Assembly (NCBI GenBank): GCA_944320865.1
Contig: CALUJC010000002.1
Location: forward strand, 1 to 64,000
DNA from: an uncultured Bacteroides sp.
Lineage (GTDB): Bacteria; Bacteroidota; Bacteroidia; Bacteroidales; Bacteroidaceae
Direction of reading: 5' to 3'
DNA: 64,000 nt
Shown: positions 1 through 7,864 of the stretch, piece after piece
How the letters are laid out: every line of letters begins with the position of its first letter
How positions within the stretch are numbered: position 1 is the stretch's first letter
Position numbers and translations under genes: made by a program
The notes under the pieces: generated by a model
Databases searched by the model: none
What the model was told of the DNA's origin: nothing
What the model saw: only the letters and a program-made list of their open reading frames with translations

Positions 1-1103
1 TAGGCATAAATCGGGTCCTGGAACGAGATTTCACCAGCCTTATTATCCAATATATCATTCTTGACAAGGGCAGCCTTTGAGCGGGATATTGAGGTTGTTG
101 AAGAGATTTGATAGCGATGCATCACTTCAGTTGAACTGATGGACTTTTCGCCGGCAATAAGGGCTTTGAGGTAGTTCAGTTGCTGTGTGGTCAGCGTTTC
201 GGTGATGGTTACAAACAACAGGCTTAACTGCTCTACCAATGCCGTGTGTGCCTCGCGCACAATCTCAACGGTACATACATCTTTCGTTCTGAGCCATGAC
301 AGTTGTGCCAACTGCTGTGCATAGTATGGATGGTTATCCACGAGCTTTGCAATCAGGTGGCTTGCTTCATCGCTAATGTTTTTGCCGGTATCGGCGAAAC
401 GGGTCTTGAAAAATTCCACAAGGCAAGGCGTCTCAATCTTATTGAGAAACATCAGATTGCCGAACTTGTAGAATGGCTTGGAGGAGTCGGTAAACACTTC
501 CATCATTATGTGGCGCTTGCTCCCATAGAGACAATAGGCTACATTTTGGTGCAGCTGCCAATGTGAACGCAACTTTTTCTGGAAATAATCAGGGTCGGTA
601 AATTCCGCAATATTTTGGAACTCATCTACGCAAATCACGATTTTCAGCCCCTTCTTTCTGGCAATCTTTTCGGCAAGATCGAGCACTTCATCGGGGTTGC
701 GCTTTACCTCTTCCCAATCAAAGTCGATGGAAACCTCATTGGTGGGGTCTGTACCGATTGAAATCTTGGGAACAAGATGCGAAAAGAAACTTTTCGCGCT
801 CTCGATGGCCTCCTCCCATTTTGTGGAAGTGGCGGCAATAACCTTCTGGGCGAGCAGCGAATAAAAATGCTCCTCGCTACGCACATTGAAAAGGTCGATA
901 TGGCAAATCCGGAGGTTACTGTCTTGCGCCATCGCTAACTTTGCGGCCTTATTTACAAGCGAACTTTTACCCCAACGACGAGGAGAGATAATAATCATGT
1001 TGATTAACGAAGTAAAGTTCTGAACCAAGTCGGCTGTTTCCTTCTCGCGATCGGTAAAATTCTTCTCGGTAGCAATCTTCCCAAATATGAACGGAGTTTC
1101 CAT
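1..1103 (-). CDS. AAA ATPase (archaeal-type ATP-binding protein), 3' end cut by window
   Basis: The reading frame opens at the ATG at 1103 (METPFIFGKI...) and runs off the left edge without a stop; 367 codons are visible, close to the roughly 380 residues usual for this family. A P-loop of the PRRWGKSS type lies near residues 41-48, and a Walker B strand of the IVICVDEF type is about 110-120 residues later. The distal part looks like the winged-helix segment of the ATPase_2/DUF234 group. These proteins are common in Bacteroidetes and archaea, but their substrate is mostly unknown. A well-spaced promoter lies upstream at 1129-1160, so the gene is probably transcribed alone. The family call is good; the function is not known. 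Confidence 0.8.
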   Translation of the reverse strand, partial: METPFIFGKIATEKNFTDREKETADLVQNFTSLINMIIISPRRWGKSSLVNKAAKLAMAQDSNLRICHIDLFNVRSEEHFYSLLAQKVIAATSTKWEEAIESAKSFFSHLVPKISIGTDPTNEVSIDFDWEEVKRNPDEVLDLAEKIARKKGLKIVICVDEFQNIAEFTDPDYFQKKLRSHWQLHQNVAYCLYGSKRHIMMEVFTDSSKPFYKFGNLMFLNKIETPCLVEFFKTRFADTGKNISDEASHLIAKLVDNHPYYAQQLAQLSWLRTKDVCTVEIVREAHTALVEQLSLLFVTITETLTTQQLNYLKALIAGEKSISSTEVMHRYQISSTTSISRSKAALVKNDILDNKAGEISFQDPIYA

Positions 1104-1128
1104 AACGCTCTATTTTTGATTTCCAACA

Positions 1129-1160
1129 CAAATGTAATACATTAAATGTAACTACGCAAA
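1129..1160 (-). promoter_or_regulatory. Bacteroides-type promoter for the AAA ATPase gene
   Basis: On the minus strand, TTTG (1160-1157) is followed after 20 bp by TACATTTG (1136-1129), matching the -33/-7 consensus. The -7 box is 26 bp from the ATG at 1103. An imperfect dyad (CTACAA...TTGTAG) just upstream could be an operator. Confidence 0.6.
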
Positions 1161-1228
1161 TTGTTGCTACAAAAAGTGTATATACATTTGTTGTAGTAAG
1201 TAGCTAATCATATTAAGCTTATATGATA

Positions 1229-1581
1229 AATGGGAATTTAGCTCGCAAGCGCGCTTTAGTTGACGAGGAAACAAGTTAACGAGGTTACAAGGACAGTGAA
1301 ACTGTCCAACTGTGCTTAACCGCTGTGTGCCGCGCAGCGGTACCTGCGGTAGGAAGCCTTCAGCAGATGCATAGAACCTCGAAGAGGTTCAACCCCATAC
1401 CGACGGGACATTTGCTTGTTCGACCCCTTCGAGGTCGGGATGCTTGCGCTCACCTGCATACACCGCAGGTACCGCTGCGCGGCACACAGCGGTTAAGCAT
1501 AGTTGGACGGCGTTGCCGTCCGCAAATACTCAGCCCCTCGTTGCCTCGTCAACTTGTCCCCTTGTCAGCTAAATTATCATT
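1229..1581. repeat. Composite fold-back element A (inverted copy of element B)
   Basis: The element is bounded by AATGGGAATTTA (1229-1240) and TAAATTATCATT (1570-1581). Inside are several nested palindromes: GGACAGTGAAACTGTCC, GAACCTCGAAGAGGTTC, a CGACCCC...GGTCG hairpin, GGACGGCGTTGCCGTCC, and 34-bp arms at about 1317-1350 and 1462-1495. Its reverse complement matches 3133-3466 with about 20 substitutions by eye, plus an extra GCGC hairpin of about 19 bp near the left end. It begins three bases beyond the stop codon of the propeller lipoprotein gene. Short ORFs inside it look like chance readings of palindromic GC-rich DNA. Confidence 0.85.
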
Positions 1582-1583
1582 TG

Positions 1584-2699
1584 TCAGTCGAAGGTGTACT
1601 TCACAATTACCGGGTTGCTGTCTTCTGCCAGGTGGCTGAATGCCGGCACCAACTTGTCGGCCTGCTTGATGGCATAGATGGAGCACTCGTCGGCCGACGC
1701 GAAAATGGGGTCTTCCGGCGCGAGGCCGAAGAGCGGCTCTTTCCGGCTTGTCGGCAAGGCGTCGGGATGCATCTTCCCGCTCTCCTTGTCATACACGGCA
1801 AAGCGCTTGTCAGGCTTAGGGGTAGGCTGCCAAGAGTTTATCACCGTGTAAGAGATGAACAGATATTTCCTCGTGTCGATAAAGTTGGTGAGCTGCACTT
1901 TAGGCCTGTCTATGGTTTCTTCCGAAGTATAGTCTCCCATAAGCGTCAGTTGGGGATACGAAAACTTGCTGCCCCCCAGGCGGAAGAGGTAAGCCGGAAT
2001 GAGCTCCTTTCCGCTGATGCTGTACACCGTGTCGTTGAAGTAGTGGTATAGGTAAGTCTTGTGTTGCAGGCGGTACACAAACGTCTGCCCGGCATAGGCT
2101 TCTTGCCCCATTGTTCTGTCCCGGAAGCTGAGGGTGTCCATGCCGCCCGTCTCTTTGTCATAAGCCAGCAGGTCGGGCGCGACGCTGTTGGCATAGGAGG
2201 TGTAGTACAGTCTGCCTTCATGCAGTGCCATGCGGTTCAGTGAGTAGTCTTCGGGCAGTGCCCAGCTGTCCGCAAACCGGCCTTCGTAGTCAAACGTCAT
2301 GACTTTCCGCCCCAAATAGTCCAGCACATAAATCCTCTTCTGCCGCCCGTCTACCAGTATATGCTCGGGGGCAATGTACTCCTGCGGGCCTTGTCCTTTC
2401 TGCCCGATGCGCCGGATGAAGGTGCCGTCCTTGCCGAATTGGTAAATCTGCCTGTCCGCCACAATCCAGAGGTAATCCATATCCACCAGCTGGCTGATGT
2501 TGTTCAAGAGGCAAGAGTCGTTGGTTTCCAGGCACGTGGCTTGTATGCGGACGCCCATGTCTTCCCATGCCAGCTCCTCTTGCACGGCATTCGCCTTGAT
2601 TTCTCCCAATTCTATTTCCGGCAGATTTCCCTTACCATTGTTTTGTGTAGTGCAGGCCACGCAGCATAAAGCCAATGCGAGGCAGTAGATGGTTTTCAT
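1584..2699 (-). CDS. 6-bladed beta-propeller lipoprotein
   Basis: This 371-residue protein has a lipoprotein signal with a lipobox ending V-A-C at Cys16. The body has the regular pattern of Bacteroides 6-bladed beta-propeller proteins (BF3164-like/DUF5128). NHL-like blades such as the one ending in IYQFGKDGTFIRRIG and the following GQGPQEY segment are visible at about residues 85-110. It is expected at the cell surface or on the periplasmic face of the outer membrane, probably binding a ligand or protein. It is the last minus-strand gene of the CXXX-repeat peptide region and has its own -7-like box (TACCTTTG, 2731-2724), so it may be expressed separately. Whether it belongs functionally to the peptide system is inference from position only. 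Confidence 0.8.
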   Translation of the reverse strand: MKTIYCLALALCCVACTTQNNGKGNLPEIELGEIKANAVQEELAWEDMGVRIQATCLETNDSCLLNNISQLVDMDYLWIVADRQIYQFGKDGTFIRRIGQKGQGPQEYIAPEHILVDGRQKRIYVLDYLGRKVMTFDYEGRFADSWALPEDYSLNRMALHEGRLYYTSYANSVAPDLLAYDKETGGMDTLSFRDRTMGQEAYAGQTFVYRLQHKTYLYHYFNDTVYSISGKELIPAYLFRLGGSKFSYPQLTLMGDYTSEETIDRPKVQLTNFIDTRKYLFISYTVINSWQPTPKPDKRFAVYDKESGKMHPDALPTSRKEPLFGLAPEDPIFASADECSIYAIKQADKLVPAFSHLAEDSNPVIVKYTFD

Positions 2700-2723
2700 T
2701 GTTCATTCATATAGTTACCGGGG

Positions 2724-2731
2724 CAAAGGTA
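2724..2731 (-). promoter_or_regulatory. -7-like promoter box upstream of propeller lipoprotein
   Basis: TACCTTTG is read on the minus strand 25 bp before the ATG at 2699. No well-spaced -33 TTTG accompanies it, so this is a partial match only. Confidence 0.35.
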
Positions 2732-2748
2732 GGAAAAATGAGGGCAAA

Positions 2749-2814
2749 TATTCCCCAGTTAGGAAATAAATGCTTCCTGCCTGGGGAATATTTTTTCCCT
2801 AACTGGGGAAAAAA
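2749..2814. repeat. Alternating inverted TTCCCCAGTTAGG units
   Basis: Three related units occur in alternating orientation in the gap between the propeller lipoprotein gene and the 94-residue accessory gene: ATTCCCCAGTTAGGAA, TTCCTGCCTGGGGAAT and TTCCCTAACTGGGGAA. They can fold into a stem that might act as a terminator or attenuator after the accessory gene. Confidence 0.6.
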
Positions 2815-2823
2815 CGGGGCTTT

Positions 2824-3108
2824 TCAGCGGCGCGGGGTGCCGTGCACCAGATAGATGTCGTTGGTGTGGAAATCTATTTCCCAGTTGCCCCCTTCGTGGC
2901 GTTCCCACTGGTACTTGTCGGCCATACGGTTCCACCACTCTTGGAATTTCCGGCCTGTTTCCCCCAGGTCTTTCACTACTTTCTCGTACAGGGCATCATT
3001 GTCGGCGGTCACTATCAGTGTCAGCTCTTTCAGGCCGTTCCGTCGCTCAAAGAGTGCCTGTATTTCTCTTTTCTCTTCTTCCGTAACTTGTCCTACTAAT
3101 TGCTTCAT
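2824..3108 (-). CDS. CXXX-repeat peptide modification system accessory protein
   Basis: A 94-residue soluble protein, mostly helical and charged, with a conserved-looking EWWNRMADKYQW segment near residues 57-68. It has no signal peptide and no cysteine. Its size and its position downstream of the radical SAM maturase pair match the small 'CXXX repeat peptide modification system protein' of the Cys-Xaa-Xaa-Xaa repeat cassettes. It could help deliver the leader peptide or regulate maturation, but no motif shows how. It is separated from the SPASM partner gene by repeat element B. Identification rests on neighbourhood and remembered family features. Confidence 0.65.
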   Translation of the reverse strand: MKQLVGQVTEEEKREIQALFERRNGLKELTLIVTADNDALYEKVVKDLGETGRKFQEWWNRMADKYQWERHEGGNWEIDFHTNDIYLVHGTPRR

Positions 3109-3132
3109 GTTGTGGGTGTTTTTTATGTTGTA

Positions 3133-3466
3133 AATGATAATTTAGTTGACAAGGAGACAAGTTGACGAGGCAACGAGGGGTGGAGTATTTGCGGACGGCA
3201 ACGCCGTCCAACCATGCTTAACCGCTGTGTGCCGCGCAGCGGTACCTGCGGTGTATGCAGGTGAACGCAAGCACCCCGACCTTGAAGGGGTCGAACAAGC
3301 TATGTCCCGTCGGTATGGGGTTGAACCTCTTCGAGGTTCTATGCATCTGCTGATGGCTTCTTACCGCAGGTACCGCTGCGCGGCACACAGCGGTTAAGTA
3401 TAGTTGGACAGTTTCACTGTCCTCGTAGCCTTGTTAACTTGTTCCCTCGTCAACTAAATTCCCATT
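3133..3466. repeat. Composite fold-back element B (inverted copy of element A)
   Basis: Caps are AATGATAATTTA (3133-3144) and TAAATTCCCATT (3455-3466). The core is nearly identical to the reverse complement of 1229-1581, including the nested palindromes and the 34-bp CCGCTGTGTGCCGCGCAGCGG-type arms (about 3219-3252 and 3362-3396). The right end starts two bases after the TGA of the SPASM-partner gene. Together A and B form inverted repeats around the accessory protein and propeller lipoprotein genes. Confidence 0.85.
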
Positions 3467-3468
3467 TC

Positions 3469-4413
3469 TCATCTCCTGCAAATCTCAAACGGGTCCAAGT
3501 AGTCTATCTCTTTGATATCCGTATCGGGCAGGAAGTCCTTGTGCGCTTGCCGTATGGCTGCCAGGAGTTGGCGGGAGGCATTGCGCTCCAGGTGTGCGGT
3601 GACGCACTGCTCCCGTGAGGGCGTATTCACTTCGAGCGTAGTCTTCCGGTTCAGCCAGATGCACCGCTTGCATTGGTAGGCATCGCAGCGTCGGCAGATG
3701 GGGGCATACTCCAACTGATAGAGTTGCGGATTGGGTATCTTCAATCCGTGAGCCAAATCGCCCACATTGTCCTCCTCGTTTTCCAGATAAAAGGCCGGGC
3801 AGATGTAAAACTTGCCGTTGGGGGCCAGGGTGAGGCTGTGCCAGCCGGCGTCGCAGTTGTTCATGCTGCCCAGCATTATGCGGTCGGTCAGCAGATTGAG
3901 TTGCGGCATGCATCCTGCCAGGTATTGCGCTGTCACTTCTTGGGCCAGGCTTTGTAGAACGAGGCGGTAATCTTCCAAGTCTTCCTTGTCAAAAGATTCC
4001 ACGTCAGTAATCACTACATTGAGCCGCGCTATCTTTGGCAAAGCTTCCGCTATCAGCTGGTGGTGATTGAAAAAGTCATCCTTCCCCGTGCGCCACACGT
4101 ATGCCGTCCTTTTGCAGTACGGGTAATTTTTCAGCAGCTTCCAGTCGTCTATCACCACTACGTCGGCTGTCCCGTCTGTGCAGGTGGCCGGTTGTATCTT
4201 GCTGTGCTCTATGCTTTCTATCAGCTCCTTGTGCGCGGGCGGAAGGTCGTAATCCGGGTAAACGAACTGCACGCGCAGGTCTTCCTTCATGGCATACACG
4301 ATGGCCGCCTTCAGCATGTCAGACTCCATCAGCTTCCGCCTTTTCCGCGTGTTGCTGTAGTGGCAGAACGAGGTGCTTGTGTCGTCCAATAATATGATGA
4401 GATATTGTAGCAT
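3469..4413 (-). CDS. CXXX-repeat peptide maturase, SPASM-only radical SAM partner
   Basis: A 314-residue cytosolic protein. It lacks the CxxxCxxC radical SAM motif but keeps a SPASM-like set of cysteines: C187, C205 (in KFYICPAF), then C240, C243, C248, C251 and C270, suitable for auxiliary Fe-S clusters. The start MLQYLIILLDD (ATG at 4413) fits the family better than a later Met. In Cys-Xaa-Xaa-Xaa repeat cassettes the maturation enzymes occur as a complete radical SAM protein plus a degenerate partner like this one; the two probably form a complex on the precursor. Repeat C lies between it and the radical SAM gene. The chemistry performed is unknown. Confidence 0.75.
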   Translation of the reverse strand: MLQYLIILLDDTSTSFCHYSNTRKRRKLMESDMLKAAIVYAMKEDLRVQFVYPDYDLPPAHKELIESIEHSKIQPATCTDGTADVVVIDDWKLLKNYPYCKRTAYVWRTGKDDFFNHHQLIAEALPKIARLNVVITDVESFDKEDLEDYRLVLQSLAQEVTAQYLAGCMPQLNLLTDRIMLGSMNNCDAGWHSLTLAPNGKFYICPAFYLENEEDNVGDLAHGLKIPNPQLYQLEYAPICRRCDAYQCKRCIWLNRKTTLEVNTPSREQCVTAHLERNASRQLLAAIRQAHKDFLPDTDIKEIDYLDPFEICRR

Positions 4414-4414
4414 A

Positions 4415-4557
4415 ATTGATAATTTAGCGGGGCGGAGCCCCGAAATGAAGAATGAAGAACTAAAAATGAAGAATTCAGTTACCGCTGCTGCATCCTTGAG
4501 AATTCTTAATTCTTCATTCTTAATTCTTCATTGAAGCGCGCTTTTGCGCGCTAAATT
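4415..4557. repeat. Fold-back element C (GAAGAATGAAGAA type)
   Basis: It starts with ATTGATAATTTA (4415-4426), followed by a CGGGGCGGAGCCCCG hairpin and words of the GAAGAATGAAGAA type (about 4444-4475). Complementary AATTCTTCATTCTTAATTCTT follows, and it ends with a GCGCGCTTTTGCGCGC hairpin and TAAATTC. It shares both end modules with element D at 8.8-9.1 kb. Its right end overlaps the last codons and stop of the radical SAM gene. Confidence 0.75.
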
Positions 4558-5700
4558 CTCCAGCCTGTTCCAATAATAATTGTTGGCCCTTACGCGCGCC
4601 TTGTGCATCCGGCAGATGGCGGTTGCCCGCTGATAGATGGTGTCCGTCTCTGCGGCATCGTAGTTCTCGCCCTGGCACCAGGCGCATCCTGCCGCCACTT
4701 CGCACTCCAGGCATTGCCGGGGGCTTTGCGTGCAGCGGTCGAGCGTCAGGAAGGGGCGCAGCCTGTTCTGGTCGATGCCCGTGTGGATGTTGCCTATGAT
4801 GCGCGCCTGCTTGCTGCGCAGGGAGTACTGGGCAAACCGGGTGCAGGGATAGAAGTTGCCCGCCGCGTCGATGGAGAGCATTCTGCCCGCCCCGCACCAG
4901 TTCTGATTGTCCTTCTCCGGGTCGAGCGGCTTGCCGATGTGCTCGCTGAAGAACGAGCAGGCGTAGTCCTTGTAGTACCCCCGGTCGATAATCTCGTCCG
5001 CCAGCTCCGTCAGCTGGTCCTCAAATAGGCGGTCGTCCCCCTCCTGCCACACGTCCTCGAACACGCAGTTGATGTTCACCTCGTGGATACCCAGGCCGTA
5101 CAGGTGGAGCACGCTCTCCTTGATGTAGGGCAGATCCGCGCTGCTGATGGTCACCTTGGTGGCAGCGCCCGGAAACTGCTTCAGCCACAGCGGAATGTTG
5201 CGCACCACGTCGTTGTACGAACCCCGCCCGTTGCCCTTGTACACTCGGTTCAGGTCGTGCTTCCGCTGCGTGCCGTCTATGGTGATGCCTATGCTCAGGT
5301 GGCTGTAGTTCTTCTCAATGAAGCGTTGCACCTTCTCCTCGTGGTAGTTGATGCCGTTGGTGGAGAAGCTGAAACGGTAGGAATTGAACCAGTGATGCCC
5401 CCGGCGGAACATTTCCGTCTTCAGGTAGTCGCAGATGCGGTCTATCAGTTCTATCTCGATAAACGGCTCCCCGCCTATGAAGTCGAAGATGACAGATTCT
5501 TCCGGAAACTCCTCCTCCTGCTCCAGTATGTAGTCTATGGCCGCCTTGGCCACCTCCCACGTCATGCGCTCCTTCGCGTTCTTGCCCACCAGGTAGCAAT
5601 ACTTGCAGGCCAGCTGGCAGTCCTTGGTGACGATGAAGGTGATGTTCTTTGCCTTGCCGGACTGCCAGGTGCTGGTTTTTTTATAGTCAATGCGTTCCAT
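4528..5700 (-). CDS. Radical SAM/SPASM peptide maturase, CXXX-repeat target family
   Basis: This 390-residue enzyme has the radical SAM cluster motif C28-x3-C32-x2-C35, a GGEP motif at about 76-79, and a C-terminal SPASM domain (C269, C286, C323, C330, C333, C339, C342, C363) for two auxiliary Fe-S clusters. Such SPASM maturases usually make thioether or carbon-carbon crosslinks in ribosomal peptides. The gene starts 6 bp after the stop of the cysteine-rich precursor, so the peptide is the likely substrate. The last residues (NLARKSALQ) are encoded by the GCGC hairpin of repeat C, so the terminus may be lineage-specific. The product structure is not known. Confidence 0.85.
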   Translation of the reverse strand: MERIDYKKTSTWQSGKAKNITFIVTKDCQLACKYCYLVGKNAKERMTWEVAKAAIDYILEQEEEFPEESVIFDFIGGEPFIEIELIDRICDYLKTEMFRRGHHWFNSYRFSFSTNGINYHEEKVQRFIEKNYSHLSIGITIDGTQRKHDLNRVYKGNGRGSYNDVVRNIPLWLKQFPGAATKVTISSADLPYIKESVLHLYGLGIHEVNINCVFEDVWQEGDDRLFEDQLTELADEIIDRGYYKDYACSFFSEHIGKPLDPEKDNQNWCGAGRMLSIDAAGNFYPCTRFAQYSLRSKQARIIGNIHTGIDQNRLRPFLTLDRCTQSPRQCLECEVAAGCAWCQGENYDAAETDTIYQRATAICRMHKARVRANNYYWNRLENLARKSALQ

Positions 5701-5706
5701 CGTTAT

Positions 5707-6246
5707 CTAAAGATAGGCAGCACTTGAGCAGGTGTGTTGACACCAGCGGTCGCAAGTGCCCAAACAAGAGATATCGCAGGAACCTTGGCAGCTTTTATCG
5801 CAACTGTGCATGCAAGATACCCGGCATCCCGTTCGGCACGTCGTGTCGCAATTCTGTGCACAATTTTGGCTACAGCTGTTGCCGCAACCTGAACATGTAG
5901 ACGATGTTGCCGAATCCTCGCAACTGCCCGAGCAGTTGTTGCCGCAATCCTGGCAGCCGGTCGACCTTGCCGAGTCTTGGCAAGTGTCGTTGCAAGTGTC
6001 CTTGCAGCCGGTGTAGCAACTTCCGCCACATCCGCCCGTACTGCTGCCCACGCAACTGCCGCTGCAACTGCCGTTGCACCCCTCTTGCGCCGTGCCTATG
6101 CACGAGCCTTCGCAGCCCAGCGGTCCGTCGTCGCTGCTACAACTGCCCAGCACCGCCGGCCCCAAGGCAATGGCGCCCAGTATGGGCAGCGTGCGCTTGA
6201 TGCTGGCTTTGAAGAACTCGCGGCGGGTTATTTTATTCTGTTTCAT
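5707..6246 (-). CDS. Cys-Xaa-Xaa-Xaa repeat radical SAM target peptide (precursor)
   Basis: A 179-residue precursor starting at MKQNK (ATG at 6246). An upstream in-frame ATG at 6420 would overlap the Ig-like gene and is less likely. Residues 1-35 form a leader with a twin-arginine R-R-E-F-F-K motif, a hydrophobic stretch and an L-G-S-C lipobox-like end. The rest is rich in Cys, Gly, Ser, Asp and Thr with 30 cysteines in total; the last 14 are all spaced C-x3-C. This is the expected target of the adjacent radical SAM/SPASM enzyme. The leader suggests export after maturation in the cytoplasm, perhaps lipid-anchored; that is inference. It sits 16 bp after the Ig-like lipoprotein gene. Confidence 0.85.
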   Translation of the reverse strand: MKQNKITRREFFKASIKRTLPILGAIALGPAVLGSCSSDDGPLGCEGSCIGTAQEGCNGSCSGSCVGSSTGGCGGSCYTGCKDTCNDTCQDSARSTGCQDCGNNCSGSCEDSATSSTCSGCGNSCSQNCAQNCDTTCRTGCRVSCMHSCDKSCQGSCDISCLGTCDRWCQHTCSSAAYL

Positions 6247-6262
6247 GGCTGTGTATTCATGT

Positions 6263-7825
6263 TTATTCAATACGAGTTTGGTAAGGGGTTTCAAAGTGAT
6301 ACTTAATATTGGTTTCCATATGTTGGAATGTGAGATATTTGGTGAAGTCGAATTGCATATATTGTACCCCATCAATCCTCCGTATCCATCCTCCATCTTT
6401 TCTATAACTGAATTCTCCATCTCCGCTTTCTATATAGATGGGGTCTGCACTGAATACATAATTTTTCCCTACTTCGCCACCGTTATCTCCATACACTAAA
6501 TAAGTACCCGGTCTTTCTATATGGTAATCAACTGTCCATCGTACACGAAAGTTTCCAACGCTAACTACTTCATAAGAACCATAAACCCCGATGTCGTAAA
6601 CAAAGTTGATATTAAAAGTGCTTTGGTCAAGGTAGAGAGAAGGGCCGCCTATTGTTCTTACGGAAGTTTCATCGTCGTTATATTTTATAGAGCCTCCCGT
6701 GTCAGTGTAGCTGCGCAGATAGTAATCTTGATCCCAACTCAGATTTTCCAGTGTCAGATGCAATAATCCGTCTTCTTCCACGTGGGCAGTTGTGGTATAG
6801 TCCGTGATTTTTGGATTAGGTGATTCTGAATAACAGATTTTCACGCTGGTCACGCCACTTGGGGCAACAGAAACAAGTTCTGCTCTGTCATCATAAATGT
6901 CTGTCGCCTCGAAGCTAGTTATAATTTCCCCCGTTGTCATGAATTCGGTTTCTTCTCCATAGCTCACTTTCCCGTCTACTATGGCATATAGCCGCACGTA
7001 GTAGGTCGTTCTTTCCGATAGTCCGTTCAAGGTGTATGAGACGTCTTCGCCGGAAAGCGTCACCTTTTGCCCGTCCACAGTAGGCGATGGCGAGGTGCCG
7101 TAGCATAAGCCACGTTCTTGTATCTCCACGCCCATTGCCTGGATGCTACCCGATACGTGTGCTGTTGTAGATGTCACATCGGTAACCTCCGGAGCCGAAA
7201 TCATGGCGCCCCGTTCACTTACCGTCAGCTGGCAGGTCGCCTGTTTGTTGCCGTCGTTGCTCGTGGCGGTAATCACCACGGAGCCTGCTGCGATGCCTGT
7301 CACCTGGCCTGTGCCGTCCACGGTGGCAATGGCATCGTTGCTCGAGGTCCATATCACGCTTTTATCGGTAGCGTTCTCGGGCAAAACTCTTGCCGTCAGT
7401 TGCAACTGTTCGCCCACGGCAATGCTTTCATTGGCGGGAGTCAGCGTGATGCCCGTCACATGCACCACCTCAGCCACTACTTGCACGTTGCACGAAGCCA
7501 TCTTCCCGCCGTCCAGTGCCTGGGCGGTAATCACGGCGTTGCCTACCGTTATGGCCGTCACCATGCCCGTCTCGTCTACGGTGGCGATGTTGGCTGCGCT
7601 CGATGTCCATATATGTCCTTTGTTCGGAGCCTCCGGCGGATTGAACGAGGCCGTCAGCCTTTCCGATGAACCCACTTCGAGCATCAGATTAGTTTTGTTC
7701 AGCGAGATTTCGGGGCTCACGTTGGTCTTGTCCTCGTCCTCCGAGCAGCCTGCCAGCCCTGTGAAAACAGCCAGCAAGGCAAACAATCTCAGCCAAATAG
7801 CGCGGATATTGTCCTGTTTTTCCAT
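6263..7825 (-). CDS. Ig-like (BIG2) domain lipoprotein at head of peptide operon
   Basis: This 520-residue protein has a lipoprotein signal (LAGC lipobox near residue 27) and two bacterial Ig-like group 2 domains at about 38-115 and 122-203; each has the WTSSN/A-ATVD-G-VT pattern. Two fibronectin-like modules follow (about 210-390, with an ERGLCYGTSPSPTV segment). The last part is unassigned and rich in Tyr, ending with a fold that includes the FTKYLTFQHMETNIKYHF segment. It is probably surface-exposed. It heads the CXXX-repeat operon behind a good promoter and is only 16 bp from the precursor gene, so it may present or anchor the matured peptide. That role is inference. Confidence 0.8.
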   Translation of the reverse strand: MEKQDNIRAIWLRLFALLAVFTGLAGCSEDEDKTNVSPEISLNKTNLMLEVGSSERLTASFNPPEAPNKGHIWTSSAANIATVDETGMVTAITVGNAVITAQALDGGKMASCNVQVVAEVVHVTGITLTPANESIAVGEQLQLTARVLPENATDKSVIWTSSNDAIATVDGTGQVTGIAAGSVVITATSNDGNKQATCQLTVSERGAMISAPEVTDVTSTTAHVSGSIQAMGVEIQERGLCYGTSPSPTVDGQKVTLSGEDVSYTLNGLSERTTYYVRLYAIVDGKVSYGEETEFMTTGEIITSFEATDIYDDRAELVSVAPSGVTSVKICYSESPNPKITDYTTTAHVEEDGLLHLTLENLSWDQDYYLRSYTDTGGSIKYNDDETSVRTIGGPSLYLDQSTFNINFVYDIGVYGSYEVVSVGNFRVRWTVDYHIERPGTYLVYGDNGGEVGKNYVFSADPIYIESGDGEFSYRKDGGWIRRIDGVQYMQFDFTKYLTFQHMETNIKYHFETPYQTRIE

Positions 7826-7864
7826 AATTATATGATTTTTAAATTAGTATTACGTGAATAACTG

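Noticed and set aside
1325..1639. ORFs inside elements A, B and E (also 3146-3397, 10476-10703, 10585-10851)
   Set aside because: They are translations of palindromic repeats. Copies A and B do not preserve a common frame with protein-like substitutions.
1229..3466. A/B segment as a classical insertion sequence or composite transposon
   Set aside because: There is no transposase or recombinase in or near it, and no target-site duplication could be identified.
3469..4413. SPASM partner as a full radical SAM enzyme
   Set aside because: No CxxxCxxC motif is present in the N-terminal half; only the SPASM-type cysteines are.
5707..6420. Longer start (6420) for the cysteine-rich precursor
   Set aside because: The extra 58 residues are out-of-frame reading of the Ig-like gene end; the ATG at 6246 gives a proper leader.
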